Notes: generated by a model not told the origin, from the letters alone. DNA of 64,000 nucleotides from Pseudomonas sp. BN417 (GCF_029871205.1 NZ_SSOJ01000163.1:62604-126603), one strand, 5' to 3'; counted from the first letter of the stretch, positions 34,645 to 44,439 are shown. Program-made: numbers and translations.

Positions 34645-35382
34645 CACGTCCGGCTGGGCGAAGAAGGTGCCGCAGTTGTCGACAACGGTCTGGTCCCACT
34701 CCAGCTGGTAGAAGGCTTCGGCGGAGAGGTTGTCGGTCAGGCTCTGCGACACATAGAACATGTTGACCGGGATCAGGCCTTCCTTGAGCTCGGCGCCCGG
34801 ACGGCGGAAGGCGGACACGTCGATCGGGTTGATCGAGTTGATGCTGTTGCCGATGAAGGTGCTTTCACCCCAGCTCACGACCTGCTTGCCCAGGCGCACG
34901 CTGCCCGGCAGGTCGGCTATTTGATAGTTGTGGTAGACGAAGGCGTCGAGCAGCTCGGCGCCGGAGGACTTGGCGCCTTCCTTGCGGCCGCTGTCGTCGA
35001 TGTCCTTGAACAGGCGGCTCTCGTCCTTCAGCTCGAAGTCGTACCAGTACTTGCCACGGACGAAGACACCGGTGTCGCCGTACTTGAGCTCGAGGTCGTG
35101 GATGCCCTTGAAGATCTTCGAGAAGGTCTCGCCCTTCTTGAAGTTCAGACGCGAGTCGTCGGAGGTCTGCGACAGGCCATCGCCACCGTTGTTCACCCCG
35201 ATCAGGTCCTTGTCGGCCCCGCGCATGGACCAGTTGGCCCCCACGGACAGCGAGGAGTCGAACTGCCCCTCGATTTCACCGACGTTGAAGTTCACCGCTT
35301 CGGCCGGAGCCGCGATACAGAACGCGATGGCCATGGCCAGCGCATGAGGACGGAAAGCGTTGAGGGCTATTTTTGTTGTCAT
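34645..35382 (-). pseudogene. N-terminal fragment of a DUF1302 outer-membrane-type protein
   Basis: About 246 residues match the start of DUF1302 proteins: signal peptide (AMAIAFCIAAPAEAVNF), FDSSLSVGANWSMRG, VFVRGKYWYDFELKD, VRLGKQVVSWGESTFIGNSIN, and AEAFYQLEWDQTVVDNCGTF. Full members are about 550-650 residues. After residue 246 the frame runs on into an AraC-type regulator (GFRELVGKLGRDP), so a deletion joined two genes. The fused open frame ends at 34453. DUF1302 proteins are often linked to hydrophobic substrate uptake. Confidence 0.82.
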
Positions 35383-35692
35383 TTGGCCTTTCCCAGGTGG
35401 ACTACTGCTCGGTGGCCAAAGCTAATCAATCCCCTCCGCGGCGGTAACGGACGAAGTAGTGATTTTAAGAGTCATCCCCAAGAGTGACGTCGAGGGCCCC
35501 GGAGAGGGACCACGGCCAGTTCCACGATCGCCTGGCGACGGCCGGCAGGCGGCAAGCGTTCCCGGGCGCCGAATACCCGGCAGCTGTTTCCACCGGTAGC
35601 AGTCGGCCATACCAGGGAGAGTCGGATTCCGTGCGGTGCCCCTTGCAGAATGATCTATACCCAATAGGCAACGATCCGGGATGGAGTCGTCG
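35383..35692. other. Intergenic region before the PotE-type antiporter
   Basis: These 310 bases lie between the divergent starts of the DUF1302 fragment and the antiporter gene. Apart from the GGAG site at 35683-35686 that serves the antiporter, no convincing promoter, palindrome, small ORF or RNA was recognised. Confidence 0.35.
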
Positions 35693-37051
35693 ATGGCTGA
35701 GTCAGACAAGAAGATGACCCTCACCGGGCTGACCACCCTGGTGGCGGTGAACATGATGGGCTCAGGCATCATCATGCTGCCCACCAACATGGCCCAGCTC
35801 GGTGCCGTATCACTGCTGTCCTGGATCTTCACCGCTATCGGCTCCATGGCCATCGCCTACTGCTTCGCCCAGTGCGGCATCTTCTGCACACGATCCGGCG
35901 GCTTGTCCGCCTATACCGAAGAGGCGCACGCGAAGTCCGGGTTCTTCCTCTGCTCCTACCTGTACTTCATCTCGCTGGCCATCGCCAATGTCGCCGTCGC
36001 CATTTCCGCGGTGGGTTACATGACCGCGTTCATTCCCTGGCTCGGCAGCGGCGCGATTCCGCTGTGCGTCGGCACCATCGGCCTGATCTGGCTGACCATC
36101 CTGGCCAACTTCGGCGGCCCGAGCGCTACCGGCAGGATCGGCGCGATAACCGTATGGGGCGTGATCATTCCGGTGGCGGGCCTGAGCCTGATCGGCTGGT
36201 TCTGGTTCGACCCGGCCATCCTTATCGCGGCCTGGAACCCGAACGAGCTGCCGGTTTCGGAGGCCATCGCCAAGACCATTCCCCTGACCCTCTGGGCGTT
36301 CCTCGGCATGGAATCCGCGGCGCAAGCCACCGATGCGGTGGAAAATCCCAAGCGCAACGTGCCGCTGGCCTGCCTCTTCGGGACCCTGGGCGCCGCAGTG
36401 GTGTACGTGCTGTCGACCACGGTGATCCAGGGCATAGTCCCCAATGCCGAGCTGGCCAACTCCTCGGCGCCGTTCGCCTATGTCTACGCGCAGATGTTCA
36501 ACCCCACCATCGGCAACATCATCATGGCCCTGGCGGTAATGGCCTGCATCGGCTCCCTGCTGGGCTGGCAGTTCACCCTGGCGCAAACGGCCAAGATGAC
36601 TGCCGACCAGGACATGTTCCCAGACCTGTTCAGCAAGGCCAGTCGCCTGGGCGCACCGATCTTCGGCATGATCGTCTGCGGCATATTGCAGACACTGATG
36701 GCCTTGTCGACCATCTCGCCGAACGCCAGCGAACAGTTCGGCAAACTGGTCAGCCTGGCCGCGGTGACCAACCTGATCCCCTACGTCACGGCGCTGACCG
36801 GGCTCCTGGTGATCATGTACAAGGCCGGGGTCGGCCCGGTGATCTACACCCGCAATACCCTGGTACTGGTGGTGGCTCTGTGCTACTCGTTCTACGCCCT
36901 CTACGCCTGCGGCATGGAAGCCGTGTTCGGCGGCACCCTGGTGCTGGCGGTCGGCTACCTGTTCTATGGCGTCATCGCCAAGCGCTTTGCCAGTGAAACA
37001 CGAGCTGGTCCGGGAAGCGATGGCACGTCCTCGCCTGAAAAGACAGCCTGA
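35693..37051 (+). CDS. potE: PotE-like putrescine/ornithine (basic amine) antiporter
   Basis: A 452-residue APC-superfamily transporter with 12 predicted helices. It has LVAVNMMGSGIIMLPTNMA in helix 1 and ATDAVENPKRNVP in the conserved loop after helix 6, both characteristic of the PotE/CadB/ArcD basic-amino-acid antiporter branch. The ATG at 35693 is chosen since GGAG lies six bases upstream; the earlier ATG at 35681 contains that site. No decarboxylase gene is adjacent. A periplasmic binding protein gene follows 15 bases later, which is an unusual pairing. Confidence 0.82.
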   Translation: MAESDKKMTLTGLTTLVAVNMMGSGIIMLPTNMAQLGAVSLLSWIFTAIGSMAIAYCFAQCGIFCTRSGGLSAYTEEAHAKSGFFLCSYLYFISLAIANVAVAISAVGYMTAFIPWLGSGAIPLCVGTIGLIWLTILANFGGPSATGRIGAITVWGVIIPVAGLSLIGWFWFDPAILIAAWNPNELPVSEAIAKTIPLTLWAFLGMESAAQATDAVENPKRNVPLACLFGTLGAAVVYVLSTTVIQGIVPNAELANSSAPFAYVYAQMFNPTIGNIIMALAVMACIGSLLGWQFTLAQTAKMTADQDMFPDLFSKASRLGAPIFGMIVCGILQTLMALSTISPNASEQFGKLVSLAAVTNLIPYVTALTGLLVIMYKAGVGPVIYTRNTLVLVVALCYSFYALYACGMEAVFGGTLVLAVGYLFYGVIAKRFASETRAGPGSDGTSSPEKTA

Positions 37052-37066
37052 TGCAGGGAACAGGAC

Positions 37067-37972
37067 ATGAACGCACGCTCGCCATCCGCCATTCGCATGT
37101 TGCTCACCGGCGCGCTCGCCCTTCTGCCATGGCTGGCGGGCGCCGACACCTTGGAGCGGGTACGCAGCACCAATGCGCTCACCCTCGGTTATGTGCAGGA
37201 TTTCGCGCCCTTCAGCAGCCTGGAAGGCGACAAACCCGTTGGCTATGCCATGGCGCTGTGCCTGAAGATCGCCGACCGCCTGAAGGAGGACCTGGACCTG
37301 CCCAACCTGCAGGTGCGCTATCGGGCCGTGACGCTCGACAGTGAGGTGAGTGCCGTCAGCTCGGGAGAAGTCGACATTGTCTGCACGCCGACGCCAGCGA
37401 CGCTGGAAAACCGCAAGCGCGTGAGCTATTCCATCCCTGTCTACACTGCGGGCCTCTCGGCCGTGGTGCGCCGCGACGCCCCTGAATCCCTGTTACGAGC
37501 GCTCAATGGCGAGGAAGTGCATAGCGGGCCGACCTGGCGCGCGACCGTCAACCGCGGGCTGGCCAACCAGACCATCGCCGTCCTCGCAGGCGGCGTCAGC
37601 GAGGACTGGGTACGCAACAAGATGAAGATGCTCGGCGTGCTGACCACGCTGGTTACGGTCGACAGTATCGCCGCCGGCGTGGATGCGGTCGCCGGGGGGA
37701 AGGCCGGTACCTTTATTTCCGAACGCATGCTCCTGCAACACCAGGTGGACAAGAGCAAGGACGCCGCCGACCTGATGGTGGTGCCCCGCCTCTTCGAGTT
37801 CGCCCCGGCGTCAATGATCGTCACACGTGGCGACGAAGACTTCCGTCTGCTGGTGGACACCGTCCTGAGCGAAATGTACCGCTCCGGCGAGATCGAAAAA
37901 GCCTATGCCACCTACCTGGGAGGCGCTCGCGGCACGTCCAGGCTGCTGTTCAAGGTCTATGGATTGCCCTGA
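37067..37972 (+). CDS. Family-3 periplasmic amino-acid-binding protein (orphan)
   Basis: A 301-residue exported protein with signal peptide ending near LAGAD. It has the SBP_bac_3 pattern: LTLGYVQDFAPFSSLEGDKP, VGYAMALCLKIADRL, SSGEVDIVCTPTPATLENRKRVSYS, and a C-terminal SGEIEKAYATYLG. Homologues usually feed an ABC importer, but no permease or ATPase gene is nearby. It is 15 bases behind the antiporter gene, and may sense or deliver polyamines/amino acids to another importer. Confidence 0.85.
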   Translation: MNARSPSAIRMLLTGALALLPWLAGADTLERVRSTNALTLGYVQDFAPFSSLEGDKPVGYAMALCLKIADRLKEDLDLPNLQVRYRAVTLDSEVSAVSSGEVDIVCTPTPATLENRKRVSYSIPVYTAGLSAVVRRDAPESLLRALNGEEVHSGPTWRATVNRGLANQTIAVLAGGVSEDWVRNKMKMLGVLTTLVTVDSIAAGVDAVAGGKAGTFISERMLLQHQVDKSKDAADLMVVPRLFEFAPASMIVTRGDEDFRLLVDTVLSEMYRSGEIEKAYATYLGGARGTSRLLFKVYGLP

Positions 37973-38143
37973 GACCTCGCCGCGGCCATGGCTCGAACGA
38001 TACCGCTGCTAGACTTCAGCGCACGGGCCGGAGCACCGCAGATCAAGGCGGTAATGACGATTTTTAATTTCCATCATTGGACCTGAGGCCATCAGCATTC
38101 CGCTTTTTCCATATCCATGGATCACCGTTGAGGGAAGGATTTC

Positions 38144-38512
38144 ATGCTCGATTACTTCGCCCTGGGCTTGCTGTTTTTCGTCGGGATAGTGTTGTTCTAC
38201 GGGATCATCGTGCTGCACGACATCCCCTACGAGATCGCCGTGCACCGCAACCACCCGCACCAGGATGCGATCCATGCCACCGGCTGGGTCAGCCTGTTCA
38301 CCCTGCACGCGCTCTGGCCCTTCCTGTGGATCTGGGCCATGGCCTATCGCGAGGACCGGGGTTGGGGCTTCAGTGACGGCAAGCCTGCGCAGGTCCATGT
38401 AGCCCACCTCGAACAACAGATGGCGGAAGTCCTCCAGCGCCTGGAGCGGCTCGAAGGCCAGCGGGGCACCCCGCAACCGCCGGCGCCTCCGGCCCGGGAA
38501 GAGGACGTCTGA
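38144..38512 (+). CDS. DUF3302 (YiaW-like) inner membrane protein
   Basis: A 122-residue protein with two membrane helices (YFALGLLFFVGIVLFYGII and LFTLHALWPFLWIWAMAY) joined by HDIPYEIAVHRNHPHQDA, the DUF3302 signature. It has a C-terminal coiled-coil stretch (HLEQQMAEVLQRLERLEG) and a proline-rich tail. AAGGA precedes the ATG. It is 2 bases ahead of the HlyD-like gene, the same pairing as E. coli yiaW/yiaV. It is the first gene of the seven-gene efflux-like cluster. Confidence 0.85.
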   Translation: MLDYFALGLLFFVGIVLFYGIIVLHDIPYEIAVHRNHPHQDAIHATGWVSLFTLHALWPFLWIWAMAYREDRGWGFSDGKPAQVHVAHLEQQMAEVLQRLERLEGQRGTPQPPAPPAREEDV

Positions 38513-38514
38513 CC

Positions 38515-39474
38515 ATGGATCTCCTGCTTATCCTTACCTACACGGCCCTCTGCGTCGCCATCTTCAAGATCTTCCGCATCCCGCTGAACAAATGGTCGGT
38601 GCCCACCGCCGTGCTCGGCGGGGTGGTGCTGATCGGCGCGCTGATCTTCACCATGAACTACAACCACCCCTACTCGGAGGTAGCCCGCAGCTACTTCGTC
38701 TCGGTTCCGGTGATTCCGGTGGTGACCGGCCAGGTGATAGATGTGCCGGTACAGGGCAACCAACCGCTGGAAAAGGGCGACGTCCTGTTCCGCATCGACC
38801 CGACGCCCTTCGAGAACCGGGTCAATTCCCTCAAGGCCCAGCTGGTGTCGGCCAAGGCCGACCAGTTCCGCGCCCGCGAGCTGGCCGCGCGTAACGTCGG
38901 CAATCGAAGGGATGTGGACATCACCACGGCACGGGTGGATGACCTGCAGGCGCAACAGAACATCGCCCAGTTCGAACTGGACCACACCGTGGTGCGGGCG
39001 CCAAGCAAGGGCTTCGTCACCCATGTCTCGCTGCGCCCCGGGATGATGGCGACCAGGTTGCCATTACGCCCCTCGATGGTTTTCATTCCGGACGAAGGCC
39101 ACTACTTCACCGCCTGGATGCGGCAGAACAGCCAACTGCGCCTGACTCCCGGTGACGAGGCCGAGGTGGCCTTCGACGGCATTCCCGGCAAGGTCTTCAG
39201 CGGCAAGGTGAAACAAGTGATCGGGGTGATCGGCGAAGGCCAGGTACAGCCTTCCGGCACCCTGCTCAGCTACACGGGCTCGCCACCGCCAGGCCGGGTG
39301 CCGGTGATCATCGAGATCACCGACCCCGCCTTCGAGCCCTACAGCAAGCTGATGCCGGGCGGCGCCTACGGCCAGGCGGCGCTCTACAGCAAGCATTTCC
39401 ACCATGTCGCGGTGATGCGCAAGATCCTCCTGCGCATGGCGGCCTGGATGAACTACATCTTCCCGTTCCACTGA
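38515..39474 (+). CDS. HlyD-family membrane fusion protein (YiaV-like)
   Basis: A 319-residue periplasmic adaptor anchored by an N-terminal helix pair. The lipoyl half-motif IPVVTGQVIDVPVQGNQPL, the coiled-coil hairpin (LKAQLVSAKADQFRARELA) and the second half-motif VRAPSKGFVTHVSLRPG are in the order expected of EmrA/YiaV-like adaptors. It would bridge an inner-membrane pump to an outer-membrane factor. It starts 2 bases behind DUF3302. Confidence 0.87.
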   Translation: MDLLLILTYTALCVAIFKIFRIPLNKWSVPTAVLGGVVLIGALIFTMNYNHPYSEVARSYFVSVPVIPVVTGQVIDVPVQGNQPLEKGDVLFRIDPTPFENRVNSLKAQLVSAKADQFRARELAARNVGNRRDVDITTARVDDLQAQQNIAQFELDHTVVRAPSKGFVTHVSLRPGMMATRLPLRPSMVFIPDEGHYFTAWMRQNSQLRLTPGDEAEVAFDGIPGKVFSGKVKQVIGVIGEGQVQPSGTLLSYTGSPPPGRVPVIIEITDPAFEPYSKLMPGGAYGQAALYSKHFHHVAVMRKILLRMAAWMNYIFPFH

Positions 39475-39624
39475 CTGTCGCGGTCGAACACGGGCGGCCT
39501 GGCCGAAACCTTCCAGGCCGTCCCCGCGGGCGGACACCGCCGTGATCCCTACGGCGGTTCCAGGCCCGCCATACAACAATCGCGTTCCCTCTGCCTGCCT
39601 GGTCGCATCACAAGGAGAAGCCAG

Positions 39625-40728
39625 ATGTCACCCACCCCCCTCACGGAACGAATGCTGTCCCGTGGCCTGCTCGATGTCCTGATCCGTGCCGGACTTATCG
39701 CAGTGCTGGTCATCTTCTGCTTCCAGATCTTCAACCCTTTCCTCAACCTGATGCTCTGGTCGGTGATCCTGGCCATCACCCTCTATCCCCTGCACCGCCT
39801 GCTGAAGGCCAGGCTGGGCGACAGCGACGGCCGCGCGGCGACCCTGATCGTGGTGGTCGCGCTGATCATCCTGATGGTGCCGGCCTACCTGCTGGTCGAT
39901 TCGATGGCCGAGTCCGTGGAGCATGCCCTGACCGTCGTCAAGGAAGGCAGTCTCCACATCCCGCCGCCGACCGAGAAGGTGGCCACCTTGCCGCTGGTGG
40001 GGCCGACCCTGCACGATTTCTGGCTGCAGGCTTCCACCGACCTGACCAGCCTGCTGCGCAAGGTCCTGCCCCATCTGAAAGACGTCAGCCTGAACCTGCT
40101 GGGCAAGCTTGCGGGTGTCGGCGTCGGCTTCCTGATGTTCGTCGCCGCCCTGATTATCGCCGGCGTCATCATGGCCTACGGCGACAATGGCAGCCGCAGT
40201 GCAGTACAGATCGCCACGCGCATCTCCGGCCCGGACAGGGGACCGAAGATCGCCGTGCTCTGCACGGCCACCATCCGCGCCGTGGCCCAGGGCGTGGTCG
40301 GCATCGCCTTCATCCAGATGCTGCTGGTCGGCGTCGGCTTCGTCGCCATGGGGATTCCGGGCGCCGGCCTGTTGGCCCTGGCCGCCCTGCTGCTGGGCAT
40401 CATGCAGCTGCCGGTCGTGCTGATTTCGCTGCCGGTGATCGGCTACGTCTTTGCCACCGAAGGCACGACCGCAGCGAGCATCATCTTCGCCATCTACAGC
40501 CTCGTCGCCGGCATGTCCGACAACGTGCTGAAACCGCTGCTGCTCGGCCGCGGGGTGGACGTACCCATGCCGGTGATCCTCATCGGCGCCCTGGGCGGCA
40601 TGGTCACCAGCGGCTTCATCGGCCTGTTCATCGGCCCGGTGGTGCTGGCGGTCGGCTATCAGCTGTTCTGGCAGTGGGTGGAAAACCCGCAGGAGGACGT
40701 GCAGCCCGACCAACCGCCGCAGACCTGA
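39625..40728 (+). CDS. AI-2E/PerM-family transporter
   Basis: A 367-residue polytopic membrane protein of the UPF0118 family with about eight helices. Hydrophobic pairs lie at the start (VLIRAGLIAVLVIFCFQIF, LMLWSVILAITLYPLHRLL), then a soluble insert (residues 95-160), and the conserved C-terminal part GVDVPMPVILIGALGGMVTSG. AAGGAG precedes the ATG. Family members export AI-2, act as Na+/H+ antiporters or export other small molecules; the role here is unknown. It lies inside the efflux cluster. Confidence 0.87.
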   Translation: MSPTPLTERMLSRGLLDVLIRAGLIAVLVIFCFQIFNPFLNLMLWSVILAITLYPLHRLLKARLGDSDGRAATLIVVVALIILMVPAYLLVDSMAESVEHALTVVKEGSLHIPPPTEKVATLPLVGPTLHDFWLQASTDLTSLLRKVLPHLKDVSLNLLGKLAGVGVGFLMFVAALIIAGVIMAYGDNGSRSAVQIATRISGPDRGPKIAVLCTATIRAVAQGVVGIAFIQMLLVGVGFVAMGIPGAGLLALAALLLGIMQLPVVLISLPVIGYVFATEGTTAASIIFAIYSLVAGMSDNVLKPLLLGRGVDVPMPVILIGALGGMVTSGFIGLFIGPVVLAVGYQLFWQWVENPQEDVQPDQPPQT

Positions 40729-40744
40729 TGCAGCTGCGCAGCCC

Positions 40745-42295
40745 ATGATGTGGCGTTGCCTCGACCCTGGCCGGCTGCTCCTGCTCGGCGTGCTCGGCCT
40801 CGGCGGCTGCGTGCGCCTCGGGCCGGACTTCCAGTCACCGGGAGAACCCTGGATAGAGCACTGGAACAGCCCCGCCCTGGAGCAGGCCGGCCTCCTCCGT
40901 CCGCAGCCGGACGATCAGCAGTGGTGGCAGGTGTTCGAGGACCCGGCGCTGGAGCGGCTGATCCTCGAGGCGGACCGCAACAACCCCGACCTGAAGATCG
41001 CCGGCCTGCGGGTGCTGGAGGCCCGCGCCCAGCTGGGCATCGCCGAGAGCGGCCGCTACCCGCAGTTCCAGCAGGCCAGCGCCGACAGCGTTTACCTCAA
41101 GCGCGACCAGTCAGGCGGGCGCAACCCGCAGGACACCCACTTCTGGCAGCACAGCGCCGGCTTCGACATCGCCTGGGAACTGGATTTCTGGGGGCGCTTC
41201 AGCCGCGCCATCGAGTCGGCCGACGCCGCCTACTTCGCCTCCCTGGCCAATCGTGAAGACCTGCTGGTGCTGCTGCGCGCGCAAGTGGCGGATACCTACT
41301 ATGCACTGCGGACCACCGAAGCTCGCCTGCGCATCGCACGGGAGAACGCACAGCTGCAGAATCGCAGCCTCGAGATCACCGAACGGCTGTTCGAGGGCGG
41401 CGAGGAAACCGAACTCGACGTGCAGCAGGCCAGGACCCAGTACCTGGGCACCCTGAGCACCATCCCCGAGCTGGAGCGCCAGATCCTTGTCAGCCGCAAC
41501 GCGCTGTCCACGCTGATCGGCCGGCCGCCAGGGCCGCTGCCTGAGCTGGGCGAGAACGAGGGGCTGATCCCGCTGGTCGACCACGCAGTGCTGCAGGACG
41601 TGCCGGCCAACCTGCTCTTGCGCCGGCCGGACGTTCGCGCCGCGGAACTCCAGGTGGCCGCCCAGTCGGCGTTGATAGGCGTGGCCGAAGCCGACCTCTA
41701 CCCGTCCCTGAGCCTTCTGGGCAGCATCGTCTGGTCCACCAGCTCGCTGGACGGCGCACCGGACACCCTGGACCTGGTCGGTGGCCCCAGCCTGCGCTGG
41801 AACCTGTTCGACCATGGCCGGATCACGAACAACGTACGGGTGCAGGACGCCCGGCTGCAGCAGTTGATAGTCGCCTACCAGGACGGTGTACGGCAGGCCG
41901 CGCGCGAGGCGGACGACGCCGCCATCGGCCTGGTCAAGTCCCTGGAACGCGACGGCATCCTCGGCGAGGCGGCGCAAGCGGCCGAGCGCTCGCTGAACCT
42001 GGCCAACTCCCAGTACCGCGAAGGCTACGCGGATTTCCAGCGCGTACTGGACGCCCAGCGCGCGCTGATCGCCCAGCAGGACGCCTACCTGGCCAACCGC
42101 GGCGCTGCGGTCAGCAACCTGATCAATCTGTACAAGGCCCTCGGCGGCGGCTGGTACAGCACCGAGCCGCTGGTCGACCCGGCCACCCGCCAGCAGATGC
42201 AGGAACGCACCGACTGGGGCGACCTGCTCGACGAACAAAGCCCTCCGGCCCCGGGCAGCGGTCCGGACCCGCACAAGGTGAGCAACGATGAGTGA
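40745..42295 (+). CDS. TolC/NodT-family outer membrane efflux lipoprotein
   Basis: A 516-residue outer membrane factor with signal peptide and lipobox LGGC. Duplicated OEP domains are visible: LILEADRNNPDLKIAGLRVL and ARAQLGIAES in the first, VPANLLLRRPDVRAAELQ (the NodT/OprM signature) and LNLANSQYREGYADFQRVLD in the second. It forms the outer-membrane exit duct. It overlaps the next HlyD gene by 8 bases. Two ATG codons (40745, 40748) could start it; neither has a strong ribosome site, suggesting coupling to the upstream gene. Confidence 0.9.
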   Translation: MMWRCLDPGRLLLLGVLGLGGCVRLGPDFQSPGEPWIEHWNSPALEQAGLLRPQPDDQQWWQVFEDPALERLILEADRNNPDLKIAGLRVLEARAQLGIAESGRYPQFQQASADSVYLKRDQSGGRNPQDTHFWQHSAGFDIAWELDFWGRFSRAIESADAAYFASLANREDLLVLLRAQVADTYYALRTTEARLRIARENAQLQNRSLEITERLFEGGEETELDVQQARTQYLGTLSTIPELERQILVSRNALSTLIGRPPGPLPELGENEGLIPLVDHAVLQDVPANLLLRRPDVRAAELQVAAQSALIGVAEADLYPSLSLLGSIVWSTSSLDGAPDTLDLVGGPSLRWNLFDHGRITNNVRVQDARLQQLIVAYQDGVRQAAREADDAAIGLVKSLERDGILGEAAQAAERSLNLANSQYREGYADFQRVLDAQRALIAQQDAYLANRGAAVSNLINLYKALGGGWYSTEPLVDPATRQQMQERTDWGDLLDEQSPPAPGSGPDPHKVSNDE

Positions 42296-43415
42296 TGCCT
42301 CGAAGGACCCCGCAGAAGCGCCAGCCAAGCCGCCGGCGCCCGACTCCGACCCGGTGAAGCGCGGGGCCGGCTGGGTCGCCTGGGTAATAGTCCTGACCCT
42401 GGTCTGGTACCTGCTGGCCGACCGCTTCACGCCCTATACCCAGCAAGCGCGGGTGCAGGCCTTCGTCGTTCCGGTGGCGGCCGAGGTGGCGGGCCGGGTA
42501 ACCCGGGTGCTGGTACGCAACAACCAGGATGTGAAGGCCGGCGAGGTGCTGTTCGAGGTGGATCGCCAGCAGTACCAGATCGCCGTCGACCGCGCCCGCG
42601 CCGACCTCGATTCCACACGCCGGCAGATCGGCGCGAGCACCGCCGGCATCGACTCGGCGCTGGCATCCTTGCAGGCCGCACAGGCCAACGAGCTGAAAGA
42701 GAAGCAGAACAGCGCGCGCCTGGAGCGTCTCTACCGGGAAGATCCGGGCACCATCTCGCTGCGCCGCCTGGAAGGCGCCCGTGCCTCTCGCGAGCAGGCC
42801 ATCAGCCAGGTCGCCGCGGCCCGTGCCGAAGTGCAGCGTGCGCGCGAGCAGCAAGGCGGCGGCGAGGAAGACAACGCCCAGCTGCGCAGCGCCACCTCGG
42901 CCCTGCACAAGGCCGAGCTGGACCTGGCCAACACCCAGGTGCGCGCGCGTTCGGCAGGCCTGATCACCGACCTGCGTACCGAAGCCGGACAATTCGCCGC
43001 AGCCGGCAACCCGGTCATGACCCTGATCGCGATCCATGACGTCTGGGTCAGCGCGGACATGACCGAGAACAACCTAGGCCTGGTCGAGGTCGGCAGCCCG
43101 GTCGGTATCGTGCTCGACACCCTGCCCGGGCGGATATTCGAGGGGCGCGTGCGCAGCATCGGCTATGGCGTCAGCGTCGGCCAGGCCACCGCGCCCGGCA
43201 GCCTGCCGACGGTGCAGAACAGCCGCGACTGGCTGCGTCCGGCGCAGCGCTTCCCGGTGATAGTCGAATTCGCCCCGGGCGAGCTGGCCAAGCTGCGCGG
43301 CATCCGCGTCGGCGGGCAGGCCGAGGTGATGGCCTTCCCGCGCGAAGGCAACGTGCTGAACCCGCTTGGCCGGGTGGTCCTGCGCCTGATGAGCTGGCTG
43401 TCCTATGCCTACTGA
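42288..43415 (+). CDS. HlyD/EmrA-family periplasmic adaptor
   Basis: A 375-residue adaptor with a cytoplasmic N-tail, one membrane helix (GWVAWVIVLTLVWYLLADRF), the lipoyl half-motif AEVAGRVTRVLVRNNQDVKAGEVL, a long coiled coil (residues 90-210, including an insertion rich in Arg and Glu) and RARSAGLITDLRTEAGQF. Overlap of 8 bases with the outer membrane factor gene and 11 bases with the DUF2955 gene makes a tight tripartite unit. Confidence 0.9.
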   Translation: MSDASKDPAEAPAKPPAPDSDPVKRGAGWVAWVIVLTLVWYLLADRFTPYTQQARVQAFVVPVAAEVAGRVTRVLVRNNQDVKAGEVLFEVDRQQYQIAVDRARADLDSTRRQIGASTAGIDSALASLQAAQANELKEKQNSARLERLYREDPGTISLRRLEGARASREQAISQVAAARAEVQRAREQQGGGEEDNAQLRSATSALHKAELDLANTQVRARSAGLITDLRTEAGQFAAAGNPVMTLIAIHDVWVSADMTENNLGLVEVGSPVGIVLDTLPGRIFEGRVRSIGYGVSVGQATAPGSLPTVQNSRDWLRPAQRFPVIVEFAPGELAKLRGIRVGGQAEVMAFPREGNVLNPLGRVVLRLMSWLSYAY

Positions 43416-44427
43416 GCGCGATCCGCGCGGCCAGCGCGCGCTGCGCCTGGCCAGCGCCACTGCGCTGTGCCTCGCCGCGAGCTTCGGCCTGGCCCTGCCG
43501 ATCCCTTTCCTGGCACCGATGTTGACCCTGTTCATGGGCGCCGCGATGAATCGGCCGCTGGGCCTCAAGGCCGGACTGGGCCTGGCGCTCATGGTGGCGC
43601 TGACCACCGGCAGCGGCCTGCTGCTGATTCCGCTGCTGATCCATGCCCCATTGAGCGGCGTGCTGCTGGTCGGACTCCTGCTCTTCATTTGCTTCCGCTA
43701 CGGCCTGAGCGGGGGCAACTCGCTGGTTTCCACCTTCCTGGTCATCGGCCTGACCCTGATCTCCGCCGCCGGAGCCAGCGACTTCGAACTGTCGCTGATG
43801 GTCATCGAGGCGCTGTTGAAAGGCGTACTGTTGGCAGTTCTCAGCCTCACCCTCGGCCACTGGCTGTTCCCCGAATCAGCAGCCGCCTCGCCCGCACCCG
43901 CCAAAGCCGGGCTGACACCCACCGATACCAGCTGGATCGCGCTGCGTGCCATGCTGGTGGTAATGCCGGCCTACCTGCTGGCGCTGATCGACCCGGCCAG
44001 CTATATGCCGGTGATCATGAAGGCCGTGAGCCTGGGCCAGCAGGCATGCGACACCAGGGCGCGCGACGCGGGCCGGGAACTGCTCGGCTCGACCCTGCTC
44101 GGCGGCCTGCTGGCCATCCTGTTCTGGGGGGCGCTGGGAATCCTGCCGAACCTCTGGATGTTCTTCCTGTGGATGCTGCTGTTCGGCCTGCTGCTGGCGC
44201 GCAAGCTCTATGCCCTGAGCCCGACCCGGCTGAGCCCGGGCTTCTGGCTGAACAGCATGGCCACCCTGATCATCCTGCTCGGCCAGTCGGTGCAGGACAG
44301 CGCGGCCGGCAAGGATGTCTACACGGCATTCGCCGTGCGCATGGGCCTGTTCATCGCCGTGACCCTGTACGCCTGCCTGGCGGTGTACCTGATCGACATC
44401 AGGCGCCAGCGCCCCATCAACCCCTGA
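43405..44427 (+). CDS. DUF2955 inner membrane transporter (FUSC-like)
   Basis: A 340-residue membrane protein with two repeats of about five helices: residues 10-150 (LPIPFLAPMLTLFMGAAMNRP) and 175-335 (MLVVMPAYLLALIDPASYM, then WMFFLWMLLFGLLLARKLY). This is the DUF2955/FUSC layout related to AaeB aromatic-acid exporters, though smaller. With the overlapping HlyD adaptor and TolC-like factor it should be the pump of a tripartite efflux system, possibly for aromatic acids; the substrate is inferred from relatives. Confidence 0.83.
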   Translation: MPTERDPRGQRALRLASATALCLAASFGLALPIPFLAPMLTLFMGAAMNRPLGLKAGLGLALMVALTTGSGLLLIPLLIHAPLSGVLLVGLLLFICFRYGLSGGNSLVSTFLVIGLTLISAAGASDFELSLMVIEALLKGVLLAVLSLTLGHWLFPESAAASPAPAKAGLTPTDTSWIALRAMLVVMPAYLLALIDPASYMPVIMKAVSLGQQACDTRARDAGRELLGSTLLGGLLAILFWGALGILPNLWMFFLWMLLFGLLLARKLYALSPTRLSPGFWLNSMATLIILLGQSVQDSAAGKDVYTAFAVRMGLFIAVTLYACLAVYLIDIRRQRPINP

Positions 44428-44439
44428 CGAGACCAGCAC

